Below, piece by piece: positions 34,817 to 47,557 of a DNA stretch of 64,000 nt. The position numbers and the translations under genes were made by a program. Positions within the stretch are counted from its first letter, which is position 1. Each line of letters begins with the position of its first letter. Origin of the DNA: Halichoerus grypus (taxonomy: Eukaryota; Chordata; Mammalia; Carnivora; Phocidae); NCBI RefSeq assembly GCF_964656455.1, contig NC_135715.1:171026437-171090436 (forward strand), written 5' to 3'. The notes under the pieces were generated by a model. It searched no databases. It saw only the letters and a program-made list of their open reading frames with translations, and was not told the origin of the DNA.

Positions 34817-36131
34817 TATACTGGCATTCAAGGATCTACACAGTTTTTAATGCCTCTTTATTTACATTTTTGCTTAAAAGATTCAAAATTAGTTCAGTGA
34901 TATCAATTATGATATTGAATTATTTTGTAAGTAAATAAATTAATCTGTTTGATCTTTGCAACATTGTATTGGGAAAGGAGGGAAATACAGATGTATGTAT
35001 CTTAGTTTCTAGATTATTGTTACTAGAACAGAGAATAGCTATGCTTCTTTGGGTACATGTATTGTCGGTGGAAGAATCTCATAAATTCTTCTGTTCAAGT
35101 GGTTTATGGGACTATTTTAGATTTTCTATGTATAAATCATATCAGTATGAAAACATTTTATATTGATTATTTAATTCTCTTATTGCACTTGGTCAAAACT
35201 CTAATGTTAAACAATAATATTGATAGTTATCACTATAAACTCCCAGATTTTAGTAGAAATGATTTTAAGGTTTTGTTGTTTACAGTAATTTCTTTTGATT
35301 ATGGTAAACAATTTTTATCATTTTTAAATCATTTTAGCCTATTTCTATTTTTATAAAGTTTATGTGACCATCTAATTAACATGAGTGTTATTATTTTTTG
35401 GGGTGGTTAATTATTTGTTTGGATTGACTTTTCCCCCTGTTCTATCTGTTCTGCTGGAAACTTTTTCTTAGTTTTTGTTTTGCTTTTGGTGACACTTGGA
35501 GTTCAGGAATTTGGCAAGCATATATCTAACATGATAATTTTTCTCATTATTTATGCCTCCATTGCTAATCATTTCAACCTAGAGACTCCATTCTTTTTAA
35601 GCAAGTGGAATTTTCTTTGCTGTTTAATTATTACCTCCCCTGCAACTCTTCTTTTGTTTTGTTTTGTTTCTGGAAATCCAATGGTTTACAGTTTAGTTTT
35701 TTTGTGTTTAACCCTTGAGTCTTGCATTTTTTTCCCTTATGATATCCATCTCTTAGGATCTTTGGTTTATGCCTTCAGATATTTCTTCCATTTAGTATTC
35801 CAGATCATTAATATGGTTCTCAGTTGTGACCATCATTCAATTCATTTGCTGAAACTTTTCGCTTCTAATTTTTATTTTAGTTCCAGAAACACTCTCTTTT
35901 GTGTGGGACATCTGTCTCTTTAATAGAAACTCAGAATATGGTTTTCCATATGAACAATGGCAACAACAAAAGTTATATTTGACTTCTGCTCATTCCATAT
36001 ACACAGACCAACTCCAGATAATCCTATGAATTAAATGTCAATACTAAAATTTTTAAAAATTTTTAAAGATTTTAGTTAAATTTTATTTTACATTTTTATT
36101 TTATTTGAGTTTTAAAGGAAATTTATCTTTT
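34817..36131. other. Unassigned T-rich sequence holding the longest open frame
   Basis: Contains a 147-codon plus-strand open frame at 35480-35923, rich in Phe, Leu, Ile and His, as expected from T-rich DNA. No signal, motif or homology recognised, and no splice or promoter context. I treat it as chance, possibly within an old unnamed repeat. Confidence 0.5.
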
Positions 36132-36146
36132 AAAACTTGGGGAGGA

Positions 36147-36333
36147 GGGGCACCTGGGTGGCTCAGTTGGTTAAGTGTCTGACTCTTGATTTTGGCTCAG
36201 GTCATGATCTGAGGGTCATGAAATCAAGCCCCATGTTGAGCTCCTGCCTTGGGCATGGAGTTTGCTTAAAATTCTCTCTCTCCCCCTCCCCCACCTCTTT
36301 CTCTCTAAAAAACAAAACAAAACAAGAAAACAC
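36147..36333 (+). mobile_element. Older-type Can-SINE
   Basis: GGGGCACCTGGGTGGCTCAG, GTTAAGTGTCTGACTCTTGA, GGTCATGATCTGAGGG, CT-rich tract and an A-tail punctuated by C (AAAACAAAACAAAAC). An approximate TSD based on AAAACTTGGG flanks it (36132- and 36335-). Confidence 0.94.
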
Positions 36334-36399
36334 AAAAACTTGGGAGCGAGGTAAGAATTTATTAAACAGGACCAAAAAAGAACTGACTCTAAAATAGAA

Positions 36400-37060
36400 G
36401 GTTGGTATTTGATTATGTTGGAATTAGTAACTTTTGATCTGTAAAAAACACCTTAAAGAAATTAAAAGATAAATTATAGATTGAGAGAAGGCATTTTTAT
36501 TACATAAAACCAAGTATTAAATATCAAGCATATAAAAATAAATCCTATAAATCAATAAAAAAGCACAAATAATTCAACAAAAATGGGCATAAATCATGAA
36601 TAGCTCTTTACAGAAGAGGTAATATATCTTAGCAATAAACATATGAAGAGATTTTTAGGCTCAGTAGTGATCAGAAATTACATATCATACTATAATGAGT
36701 TCTATTTTGTATCCATTTATTGGGAAAAAAAGAATAGAAAGCTCAATCATACCAAGTGATTAAGAAGACATGAGTCCTCAGGGTCTCTTCTACATTGTTT
36801 CTTTAAACATAAATTGGTTCAAATGCTTTGAAAAACAGTTTGATATTGTGTGTAGTGTTCCTTACCTTATGATGAAGTAATTCTGGCTAGATATCCAAGG
36901 GAAAATCTTTTCTGTGTACACTGGAGACATGTACAATGATGTTCAGAGCAGTTGTCTTCACAAAAGCAAATATGTGGAAGCAAATCAAATGCTTCCATAG
37001 CAGGAGGGAGGCTGAATATAGTGGAATAGACTGTTTTAAGGCAATAAAATAAATGAACTG
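36400..37060 (+). mobile_element. L1M 3' fragment
   Basis: AACAAAAATGGGCATAAATC, GAATAGCTCTTTACAGAAG, TGAAAAACAGTTTGATATTG, ATATCCAAGGGAAAATCTTTT, GGAAGCAAATCAAATGCTTCC follow the old L1 ORF2 3' end and UTR order. Degenerate. The minus-strand 101-codon frame over it is spurious. Confidence 0.75.
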
Positions 37061-37632
37061 TAATAGTTTGATGGTTAATATTATGTGTCAGTTTGACTGG
37101 GCTAAAGAATGCCCAGATAGGTGGTAAGACATCATTTCTGGATTTTTCCATGTTTCTGAAACAGATTGGCATTTGAATTGATAGATTGAGTAAAGAAGAT
37201 TGCCTTCATATCTGAAGGTAGGCATCATCCAGACCACTGAGGGCCTGAACAGAGTGAAAAGGTAGAAGAAGGGCAAATATGATCTCTCTGCTTTAGCTGA
37301 GACATGAATATTCTCCTGTCCTCAGACATTAATGCTTCTGATTTTTGGGCCTTCAGAATTGCACAGGGATTTACACCATCATCCCCCTTTTCCCACCATT
37401 ATTGGGCCTTTGGACTTGGACTGGGACTTATACCTTTGGCTCCCCTGATTCTCAGGCTTTCCTACTCAGACTGAATTATACCCCTGGCTTTCCAGATTCC
37501 CAGTTTTCAGACAATAGATTGTGGGTCTCCACAGCCTCCGTAATCACATGAGCCAATTCCTATAATAAATCTCCTCTTATGTATATCTATGTATGTCCTA
37601 TTGGTTCTGAGCAACCTTGACTAATAAAAATG
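37061..37632 (+). mobile_element. Old interspersed repeat with GTCAGTTTGACTGGGC module
   Basis: Starts GATGGTTAATATTATGTGTC, passes GGCATCATCCAGACCAC and GGGCCTGAACAGAGTG, then imperfect blocks built on GACTTGGACTGGGAC and CTCCCCTGATTCTCAGGC, ACATGAGCCAATTCC, an AATAAATCTC signal, and ends ACCTTGACTAATAA. Near-complete copy of the family also found reversed at 9.1-9.5 kb. Probably an L1-derived 3'-UTR module; class not certain. Confidence 0.65.
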
Positions 37633-40143
37633 GTATACAACAGTGTGCATAAATCCTTGTTATAACAGCCTGATCGATTTAAACATAATATAATTTAAAT
37701 TAAAATAAATTTTATTAAGAAATATAGATGGTTTCTACTGAGTCTAAAAATCTCTTCATATGTTTATTGCTAAATGAAAAGGAAAGAAAGGGAATGACAA
37801 ATACAGGCTTTAAAAGGGTTATTTTCTTGGAAAAAGGAAGAGAGAGAATGGAATGAAGGAAGACCACATAAGTAGATACAAATAATTGGTGAGAGCCTAC
37901 TTTTTGCATTGTGTATGGTGATTTCTCAGTTGCTAATTACACTACTCAAAGAGATGAATGAATAAATAAAAACAGAGGGCCATGCATGGATCAGTTATGA
38001 AAGTGTCTCTCATCAAGGCATATGATTCATCAAATTTTGTATACCATGGTGTGGGACAAAAAGTTGCTATTTCTTTACTCCAGAGTGTTATTTTTCTAGA
38101 GACCATTCTTTCTGCTTTGTTTTGAGCCCTTGTTAGGAGTATGCTGCTACTTCCGTGCATTTGTTTAGGACTCAGGTCCAGCTGGTGGTGTGCCTTCTGT
38201 GGCAATGATCCCTAGAGTGGTGAGTGATGCGTTGGCTCTGCTCCTTTGAGTCTTTGATTTAGCAATGGGCAAACTGAGAGTTCCTCACTGAAGCCCCAGA
38301 AGAAAGGCATCTCTTCTCACCAGTCTCCTTGTAGTCTCCTAGGCTCTGTCAGGTAGTGAACCTTGCTGCTCCTTTTTAAGCTCTGAAGATCAGCCAGACA
38401 AGACATATTAATGAGACATAATGGCACCCCTCCCAACTCTGAGGATCTCTGTAGACAAAGCACTTGCCAGGACCTGCCTCAGCCTAATCCAAACCATGGA
38501 TTTCTCCATCACCAGGTTCCAGGCTCTGTCAGTCCTGAAAGGTACAAGTCATGCCCCAACTATCTTTATCAAAACCAAAAGAGACCTGAAGGCTCAGTTG
38601 CCTCCTCTAATTTATCCCTCCCTTTGGCCACAGCAGCTTCTTGGCTCATAGGAAGAAGATGTCTTATACTTAAGAGAGAAGAGGAGCTAGGAGATTTAAC
38701 CATTGCTATTTGCCCAGAAAGGTCTACTCTCTGAAAAGATTGCTTTAGTTTGACTACAGTTTTCATTTCCATAGGATTACCAGCTGAAAATTATAGAAAT
38801 TTTCTATTTTACCTATTTATCTATTCACTCACTCATTCATTAATCATTTTTATTCTCCTTCATTTGCTGGACCTGAATACTTTTCCATCAAGATTTTGCA
38901 AAATAAAGGAAAGAAAAAGCTCCAGGAATAGCAAGTAGTTTTAACATTTACAGCTGGCAGAGCAGGTTTGAGAATAATCTAACTTTGTGAATGACTACAA
39001 AAGGTGTTAATTAAGTAGCAGGTGTTTTATCACCCATGTCTATTTGAAAAAAAATGCAGCACAGATGTAGAAAGCTTAAGTACATCTATAGTTTGTATAA
39101 CAAAACTCTATATTCATTGGATTCCATCTGTCACACTAACCTCAAACTACACTTAGTGCCAGCCAATTAACACCTTGATTAAGCTATAGCCCACCTGCAG
39201 CTTCAGCAATGTAATGAATTTACTAACTTTTATATAAACTCACTGTAATACCTAGATTAAAACAGCATAGAGAAAGGGGAAAAATTCACACTCCAGCATT
39301 GGCATGTTCACAAGTACACACACACATTTAGTAAGTCATGCACATTAGTTGTTTCATCTCTGCGTCTCTTCATTTCTTCATTCTATCAGACATGAGATAT
39401 TTGGTGGAAGGCCTTTCTGGCTCACATAAACTCACAAACTACAGGCAGAAAAAAACATCACGTCCTATCCCTCAACTCAAATTTGAAAAAGCCCAGGGAA
39501 GTATTCCCAATTTGCTTAGCTCAGGCCACATGCTATTCTGAATGGGATTGGGTACCCTGGTTGACCCAGTTTAGATTAGTTGCCTACTCCTGTGGCCACA
39601 ATAACAGAAGCCCGCCATAATCATGTGGGAGGAGCAGGTGACCAAAGTATTTTTGGGTTCAAAAAAAATAACATAAATGAACAATGTATGATAATTGATG
39701 TATGCATGTTAGATGTACAAAGTAAATTCTCAGTCTTCATTTTTCTTAATAAAATTTGCATTGTCAGTTATAAACTGTAAAGTAGATTTTCTTTTCATAC
39801 TAAGAAAAAACAGTGACTGTCCATTAGAGAAAACTAAGATATCAGTTAAAATATTTTTAAGCAGAAAAGTGACATTTTGAATAGTGAGTTTCGTTACACC
39901 TTACCTAGTAGCAGCTTGCAGAATTGATTGGAATGAGGAAAGCTGGAAAAATAAGATCATTTGGATGAAATGTTATAATGGGGGAATAATTAGAGTAGAA
40001 GGATAGGTCTGTGATTCTAGAGAAAGGTTCCCAGCCAGTGGGGAGGTAAATGATGACTAATCTATTCATTCTGCCTCAGTGGTTGCAATAGTTGTGGATG
40101 GATTTTTCTCAGTTCAGCATGAAAAATCATGCTCCTTTATGAT
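37633..40143. other. Unassigned sequence
   Basis: No confident repeat. 38.1-38.75 kb is less AT-rich than its surroundings and carries two overlapping plus-strand frames (107 and 76 codons) and an opposite one. I recognise no protein family. A decayed retrocopy is possible. Confidence 0.45.
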
Positions 40144-40161
40144 AAAAAAAATATCAAGGAG

Positions 40162-40358
40162 GGGCGCCTGGGTGGCTCAGTCGTTAAGCGTCTGCCTTCG
40201 GCTCAGGTCATGATCCCAGGGTCCTGGGATTGAGCCCCGCATCGGGCTCCCTGCTCTGCGGGAAGCCTGCTTCTCCCTCTCCCACTCACCCGGCTTGTGT
40301 TCCCTCTCTCGCTGTGTCTCTCTCTGTCAAATAAATAAATAAAATCTTAAAAAAAAAA
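40162..40358 (+). mobile_element. Can-SINE, full length
   Basis: GGGCGCCTGGGTGGCTCAG, the short-head TCGTTAAGCGTCTGCC, CTTGTGTTCCCTCTCTCGC, (AAAT)n tail. TSD ATCAAGGAG is repeated at 40153-40161 and 40359-40367, with A-rich DNA on its left. Near-consensus, so fairly young. Confidence 0.96.
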
Positions 40359-40367
40359 ATCAAGGAG

Positions 40368-40794
40368 AACACTGGGAAATGGAAAACAGAGGAACAGCAA
40401 AATAAACTAGAGTAAAAATATATTTGACTTTGCACAGCTCATTTTATTAAGAAGCTCACTACAGAATTAGTCATTCAGGATGAGAAGGGAGAGTCATTCA
40501 GTTATTCAGGACTCGACATCAGAGTGCATTCTTATTAACAGGGCCCAGAGACTGTCATGACCCTAAGTATTATCATTCCATACTCATCCTTCTATAAAGA
40601 AGAAGAAAAGGAAGTTCCTGAGTTTTATTATATTCTACTTTCTGGGGAGAGAGTCAGTTTTTAGTTTAATGTATTTCATGTCTAGTAAAAGTTAATTTAA
40701 AAAGTCTTTTATTTACCTTGAAATCATATTTGGATAAATGTAAAAGACCAAAAAATAGTCCCTGAAATGTAATGGAATAAAGGATTTGTAACAG
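40368..40794. other. Unassigned sequence
   Basis: Nothing recognised. Confidence 0.4.
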
Positions 40795-41290
40795 GGATTT
40801 GACCAGATGCAATTTGTGCAGTTAATTAAATAATCTCTATAAGTCTGTTGTTTTAGCATCTGATGTTGGAAGTTGGAGTTTTCAGGGCAGTCAGTTGAAA
40901 AGGAAAGATGGATATAAATTGAGGGAGAACAAAGACAAGATGGAACACATGGGCAGGAGCTGGAACCCATGAGGATGGACAGAACATGTGTCAGTTTTCA
41001 TTGCCCCCAGCCTTAATGATGTGGATGTCCTGCAAGAGAATCTGGCACCCTTTATCTCAGAGCTAACCATGTACCTGGCTCAGAAATTGAAGAAGGATCC
41101 AGGGGAAGTTGGAGCAGTTGTGTGGTTGGCTGCCACCCATGCCAAATTGATGAGCAGCTAGATTGACAACAATGTGTATGACCTGCAAAGGTCTCTAGTG
41201 ACCCTGACCTTAAATTCAGAGGGTAAGAATTGATATGACTGGAGCTTTTCTTCTGTCCTCAAAATCTTAGAGGAAAAAAATACCTCTTGT
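40795..41290 (+). repeat. Left copy of a diverged direct repeat pair
   Basis: Shares, in the same order, GATTTGACCA, CTGATG, GAGGGAGAACAAAGACAA, GTGTCAGTT and AATGAT..GG.TGTCCT with the copy about 1.23 kb to the right. Between AATGATGTGG and TGAGCAGCTAG the left copy is open in one frame for roughly 50 codons with a Leu/Lys-rich helix-like composition, then hits TAG. It is probably an old interspersed repeat; the family is not assigned. Confidence 0.6.
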
Positions 41291-42032
41291 GGTCCACCCT
41301 TAGATATCCTATAACATATAGCAGATATATTTTGTTAACTATGATTAACACAATGTATGTTAGATGATAGTTGAATGGGAAGAAACAGTATTTATTTCAT
41401 ACACACACAGCATTCATTCATATTAAAATAAGAGAAACTCAACTATTACAGCTTTGCAGTTGTAATTTCTGAGTTGCTCATGTGGTTGTAACAGATATTT
41501 CCATTCTCCTTTCACTACCTATTATTCCATTTTCTCAGCTGTCCCTTGCAAGGCCACTGCCTCAGGTGAGGCCATTACAAGTTCTGCAGGCAAGGCAAGA
41601 CTAGCTTTCCCAGGCTCGAGCAGAAGGGATGTCTCTGCTGGCAAAGCAGGCTTGACAGAATTTGAGTTCCGTGTTCTCATGCCATCCAAGTTTGCTGTAT
41701 GTCCTATGTTAATTTTCAGGGTCCTCTTCTTTCCATTGAATACCCTAACTTTAACAAAAATGATCCTGTGAATTCAATCTGCATCGTAATTAGTCATTGT
41801 GACTAGACTTTGGATTTGGTTTCAAATCGATCAAACTTGAGATTACAGGAGAAGAGGTATTTCTTTTAGGGCAGGCCTTAGAAGTTCAGGTCCCTTATAT
41901 GAACTTCAGCTAGAAATTTAAAGCTCTGAAACCATTTTCCTTTGATACTTACCAAATACTGTATTAGTTAGAAGCAAAATCACTGGAACGTTGCATGCAT
42001 GTGAGCACACATACACACACACAATTTTGCAA
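41291..42032. other. Spacer between the two direct repeats
   Basis: No gene recognised. Short AC tracts at about 41.40 and 42.01 kb. 41.53-41.65 kb is moderately GC-rich and could belong to the same repeat family. Confidence 0.4.
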
Positions 42033-42605
42033 GGATTTGACCATATGCAATAATGGAAGCTGGCTACAACAGTCTCTGTAAGCCTATTGATTTTGCCTCT
42101 GATGCTGGACCTGGCGGTCTGTAGGGTAAGCAGTCAGGAAGGAAAAAGAAAAAAGATGTAATGTGAGGGAGAACAAAGACAAAGTAAAACCCACAAGTAT
42201 GAACTGGATTTCACCAGTGTCAGTTCTCACTCCCTCAACCCTAATGATATGGGTGTCCTACAGGGGAAACTGGTGCTTCCTTCTTGAAGATGAGCACATA
42301 CCTATCCCCAGGGTGTGAGAAACTGAAGATATATCCAGGAAAAGGTGGAGAGGTCATAGGCTCAGCTACTGCTCCATGCCAATCAGTTGAGCCAGCAGAT
42401 GAGTGACATGTGTGAGCTCTGGAAGTACCCCTTGACTCTGTCCCAACTTTCTTCCAAGCATAAGAAACTTTTGGCTGCTGCTTCCCTCTAAATCACACCC
42501 AAAAATGTTTCATATGGCCCACACTAATATGAAACATACAGGGAAGGGGATTATAGGAAATGTAGTTTTGCCTAGGCAAGTCCATACATTATTAAGCCCA
42601 CGAGG
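42033..42605 (+). repeat. Right copy of the diverged direct repeat pair
   Basis: Matches the left copy through TGATATGGGTGTCCTACAGG and continues with GAAACTTTTGGCTGCTGCTTC and GGGGATTATAGGAAATGTAG, a 3'-end-like segment I associate with old LINE 3' UTRs. The frame seen in the left copy is broken here by several stops. Confidence 0.6.
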
Positions 42606-43938
42606 TATCTTTAGGCTGTTTAGAGTGTTTGTATACTGTGTGTATACAATTAATAAATATTTCTAAGTTTGGTTTTGAAAATTAACCTAATTTTGGTCAA
42701 GGTCAATTTCTTATAAGTTCAAACATCTAGAAATACTAGTAAGTTTTGGGACAAATGCTCTTCATTGGCCCTTTGAAATATTAAGCACTATAACTTTAAT
42801 CATTTTTCCTCATTGCTCTGAAATTTTGAACTCACATTGAGTTCCCCACCTCCTCCCTCTCTTACTGCCTCCTTCCTCTACACAGATAGTAGCTATCTTT
42901 GAAGATATAATTCAATTTAGGTAATTTATGGCAATATTTAAATTTTTATTCTAATTTACACAGTTTGATACCTTTTCTTGATTTTTAAGCCTTAAAGAAA
43001 GCCTTGGTGTTATATGAGCTGCTATTTATTGAGTAAAACCTAACTTTGAGAAAAAAATAATGACTATTCTGGCAAATCCTAATATTTATTCATCTCTCAA
43101 AATTGTGCAAAAAAGTATAGTAACTTTGTACTTCAAAATACAGCCAATCCTTCAAATTGGCTACCAGTGAATTCTTTTTTCTTTCTTTGGAGGTATAAAT
43201 AGTCACTGCTTCTGAGTAATTTCTGTCATATGAATCACATTCTTTGCTTTGTACTAATTTCCTTGATATATTCTGTGAATAAAACGTAAATTTGAATGTA
43301 GTTACTATTTCCTTTCCAACTGATAATTGGAGGTATATTTGAACTATTAAAAAAACATGGTTAAGTGTGACTTAAGAGAATCTTACATTTTTGTGATATT
43401 CATTTTAATAGAGTTTCTTAATGATAATTTGAAACAATTTGGGAAAAATAAAATTTGTCATTTTGTGAATATAAAAATTAATTGGTATACTCCATTTGAT
43501 AATTGTAGGTTTGTAATTTAAATTAGAAATTCTGCTGCATTTTCCATTCATATCTGTGACAATCAATATTAAATCAAAAACTTGAGTAATATAAACCTCC
43601 AAAATTGCTTTAATCCGTATATTCACTTATTCAAACATCACTAGCCTGAATCTTAAATTACTGAGAACACAACCAAAACTCAGTATGTCAATATAAAGGG
43701 CTCTGAATATCTAAATAACATATTTCAAAACCCACTGAATAATTCTCGAGAGAATCACTCAGGTAACCTGAAAATGTAATGGACACTTAAGCATCTGTTT
43801 TTCTAATGTTCACAAATTAGAAGTCACAATATAAAAACAGAAGAGGCTTTAAAAACAGGAACCCTCTTAGAACTGTAAGTGGCACCACTATATTTATTAT
43901 ATTTGATGAGGGGGAAAGGGAATAATGCAGATATCACT
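42606..43938. other. Unassigned AT-rich sequence
   Basis: No gene or repeat recognised. A 73-codon minus frame near 43.4-43.6 kb lacks features. Confidence 0.45.
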
Positions 43939-43953
43939 GAAAATAATTTAAGA

Positions 43954-44148
43954 GGGCGCCTAGGTGGCTCAGTCAGTTAAGCGGCTGCCTTCAGCTCAGG
44001 TCATGATCCCAGGATCCTGGGATAGAGCCCCGCATCAGGCTCCCTGCTCAACGGAGAGCCTGCTTCTCTCTCTCCCTCTGCCTGCCTCTCTGCCTACTTG
44101 TGCTCTCTCTCTCTCTGTCAAATAGATAAATAAAATCTTTAAAAAAAA
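43954..44148 (+). mobile_element. Can-SINE, full length, perfect TSD
   Basis: GGGCGCCTAGGTGGCTCAG, GTTAAGCGGCTGCCTTCAG, CCTCTGCCTGCCTCTCTGCC, AAATAGATAAATAAAATC tail. TSD GAAAATAATTTAAGA is identical at 43939-43953 and 44149-44163. Confidence 0.97.
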
Positions 44149-44163
44149 GAAAATAATTTAAGA

Positions 44164-45079
44164 ACTTTAGCAGTTACAGAGAACTTAGTTTAAAGGGAAA
44201 ATAAACATTGACACAGGGATTGAAGGTGTGGAGCATAGTAGAACAAAATATTTAATAGTCATAGTGAAAATGTTGAATCATTACAAAGTACAAAGTAAAC
44301 ATTAAATTCTGATTTAAAAAGCCCTGATAATTTAGTATAAAGTTTAGGATGTTTGTTTTTGTTCTTAACCTCAACTGATCAAAATAAGAACAAAATACAT
44401 TTAAAGAGATATACACAGTATTTAAAATGTTATTTTCCTGAAAATTTATCTTGACATTGCTACATAAATGAGTATTTAAGTAGAACTAAATTTTATTGAA
44501 TCATTAAAGAATTACAATAAACTTTAATACATAATCCTTATAATACTAATCCCATATAGTTGACATTAAACTATTACTATAAATCACATTTAAATCACTA
44601 GTACTGAAGGTATAAGAGAGCAAAACAGGCATCCACAATATGAAAGGTAAGATCTCAGAGAGGAAGGAAGTACATTCAGGGGAACTTTCTTTATATTCAT
44701 GGCATCTTTTCCCCCAGGACCATTGAAAACCAAATTATTAAGCATTCGACTAACCTGGTAGTCTCCCTAGATAAGAGTACAGGACCATGAAGAGAACCAT
44801 AACAGAGGGCGAAGAGCCTTTAGTAAAGGGAATCATAGAGTAGCAAGCTTAACATTTTACATGTAATTCTTCCCTAAGGATTTTGCTGACTCCTAAACTG
44901 CACATGTGTTAGGTAGACACTGAGTAAAAACGAGAGAGAGAAGCTGCTGAGGCCATGAGTTAGCCTTAAAAGTTAAGCAGAACTTTTTTCAGTCTCACAG
45001 CACTGAGGAAACAAAAATAACAGATAAATGCTTGAGAAATAAGGGGGCCTTTTTTTTAAATGCTATGGGCTTTTTAGTT
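44164..45079. other. Unassigned sequence
   Basis: No confident repeat. Its right half could be a degenerate L1 5' region, given the L1 relic that follows in the plus orientation. Confidence 0.4.
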
Positions 45080-45705
45080 TATAAGGGCCATAGCCTCAAA
45101 AATAGGGCAAAGAGGCAGTTGTCAGTATTATGAATATCAAGATGACTGACTCATGCTCTACTTGCCTCCCAAAAGAAAATCAAATACAAAACATTCAATA
45201 AAAAAAATTATCAAGTATGATAGGAAATAGGGTCAAATGACCCCAAACCAAGAAAAAAATTAAACATCAGAAGAGATTCGAATGATGCAGATAATGAAGT
45301 TATCGGACTTTAAAATGACAATTTTTAATATATTAAATGTGGGAAAAGGTGCATAATTCTACCACAGCACTAGAGCTTTAAAACATCAAGGGAAATCTTA
45401 TAACTGAAAAACACATAACTGAAATTAAAATTTCAATAGATAGGCTTGATAGCAAATTAGACAAAGCAAAATGAAAGCTCAGTGAACTGGAACATAGGTC
45501 AAGAGAAAAACATTCAGATTAAAAATGATGGAAAATACCCTCCAACACTATAAAAGAGTTTAAGAAATCTATGGGATATTTTGAAGACCTAACATATTTG
45601 ATACTGGATTCCCAAGAAGAGAAGAAATAAAAAATGTGGCAAAAGCAAGATTTGAAGATAATCCATCCCCCAAATAGCTCCAAACTGACAAAACACATTT
45701 AACAT
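45080..45705 (+). mobile_element. L1 ORF1-region relic
   Basis: ATAGATAGGCTTGATAGCAAA, CTCAGTGAACTGGAACATAGG, TCAAGAGAAAAACATTCAGA, ATTCCCAAGAAGAGAAGAAA and GAAGATAATCCATCCCCC follow the ORF1 coiled-coil and hinge region of old L1 elements. The frame is destroyed by stops. The only 5'/ORF1-part L1 fragment in the window. Confidence 0.65.
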
Positions 45706-45770
45706 AACAAAAATAATAAATTCAATAATGATCTGTAATAAACTATAAAGGTTATATGTAGCATACAACA

Positions 45771-45893
45771 TGAATATAATAATATATAATGTATATTATA
45801 TTACATGCATACATACATTCATGTATATGTGTACATACATGTGTATATATAAAATGTATATTACATGTGTGTATATATGTATATATAGTTGTC
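45771..45893. repeat. AT-rich and TACA/TATG repeat tract
   Basis: Runs of ACATACAT, GTATATAT and TACATGTGTG over about 120 bp. Highly variable type of sequence. Confidence 0.88.
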
Positions 45894-47364
45894 ACCATAA
45901 TTAAACACATTTTCCTGATGTCATCTATAACTATATAAAATTCATGGTTGTTGAGAGGGTGAGATTCAGATCTGAGTTCATAATACAGTTCCTGCACTTC
46001 CTGGATATATTCTCTTAGTTTATTTACACACTCTAATCCTGAACATTTTACTATTTTTATGGGATATTGTATATAATATGATATGCAATATACAAAATAT
46101 ATATATTATATTATCTCAGAAATTGGTTGGCACACAGAAAACAAAATGATGGCAGAAATAATAATTATTATTTGAAGCCATTTGGGCTGGATATCAAAGG
46201 CAAGAAGAAAAATGAAATGATTTGTCCTGAAGCCTTGGTCTCTAACTCTAGATTATGTAGTTATCTAAAAACAAACAACAAAAAAAACTACTTTAGCTTC
46301 TCAGACTGAATTATCTGTCCTCCAAATACTCCACAATTTTAGCTAGTAACATTGGATGGGAATTTGCCCCATATGTGGGTATAAATGACATATTGGGGAT
46401 GGTATGATATGCTATTGGAGGTTAGGATAGTGATCACTCTTTCAGGTATAAAGCGGTGTCACTCTCAATGGTAATACTCTGTTTTTCAATCCTTGGGCTG
46501 GTCACATGGGTGTATTCAAATTCGGAATGAGCCTTCCCTCAAAATCTGTACTTGAATCCATTTTTTGTTGGCTTACCTTGGTTGATCAATTCCCATCAGC
46601 TGCTTCATAAAAATATCATTTAATTATGAAAAGTTAAATGCATCTTATCTTTAATCATATGTAAGAAAAGTAAATAGGACTTAATTGAATCTGAGCCAAG
46701 TTCCAATTTTATAAGTTGATGTTATGAAATGATGTTTCATTAGTTGATGTTAGCTTCATATTAAAAAATACACAAATAATTATTTGGAGGCTCCTTTAGA
46801 ATTTCCTTGGAGTTTATATGAACTATTTGTGGTAATTTTTAAAATTAAATGTGGTTACAAGGCAGTATTTTTGGCCGTGCAGTTCTTTCTTCCTAACAAC
46901 TAGTAGTCATCTTTCAAGATAAAATAGCTCAGATATTGTAAACTTTCTTCCCAGTCCTAATATGCTATCATAGACTAAAGTGTATATATTTAAGAAAATA
47001 TACTTCATTCAAAAGCCACATCGTGCTATTATTATAATGCAACTATTGATTGGGTATATGCCTTTTTTATTATCACTTGAATGACTTATTCGACAGGTTT
47101 GCACAGTGTTTTGCCTTTACATACATCAGAGGAGCCTGACTTTGTGATGTGTTTGTGTTCACACATGTTTGTATATGCCATTTCCATTTTGTTTGCCCAG
47201 CAGGCAAGGAAAGAAACTAGGCCTTCAGATCTGTGGCTTCATTCACTCACTGGAGAGCCTACATGAATTGTCTAGGAACTGGTTTGATTACAGTTCATTT
47301 ACCACTTAGCATATTCTATTTGTAACAAAAATATGCTATTATTTGAAGAATTGCTATGATCCTA
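45894..47364. other. Unassigned sequence
   Basis: No confident repeat or gene. A small TA-rich patch lies at about 46.06-46.11 kb. Two 60-codon frames have no features. Confidence 0.45.
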
Positions 47365-47475
47365 ATGTTCAGTGAGCACTTATTATCTGTCAAGCACCAT
47401 TATGATTATATGCTTCAGAATTAACAGCAGGAGCTGTATTTTCAGGAGCTTGTATTTTAAATGTACATGTTAAAA
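47365..47475 (-). mobile_element. Short L2-like 3' end
   Basis: CAGTGAGCACTTATTATCTG, TCAAGCACCATTATGATTAT resembles reversed L2 3' sequence (GAGCACCTACTATGTGCCAGGC type). Confidence 0.4.
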
Positions 47476-47557
47476 AGAACTTTGAATAGTTCCTGGAGAG
47501 TCTCTGAAATCTCAGAAAGTATCTGTTCCATATCAAACAAAACAAGTGGCAGATACT

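Noticed and set aside
35480..35923. 147-codon open frame, the longest in the window
   Set aside because: Phe/Leu/Ile-rich as expected from T-rich DNA, no domain or motif, no splice or promoter context, and no supporting frame nearby.
38411..38734. 107-codon plus-strand frame in a moderately GC-rich patch
   Set aside because: Two plus frames and one minus frame overlap, with no recognised protein. A decayed retrocopy cannot be excluded but is not supported.
41009..41160. Short frame in the left direct repeat resembling an amphipathic helix protein
   Set aside because: It is broken in the right copy, ends at a TAG within the left copy and most likely belongs to a non-coding old repeat.
45080..45705. 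Lys/Glu-rich A-rich stretch that could be an exon
   Set aside because: The landmarks match the ORF1 region of old L1, and all frames carry stops.
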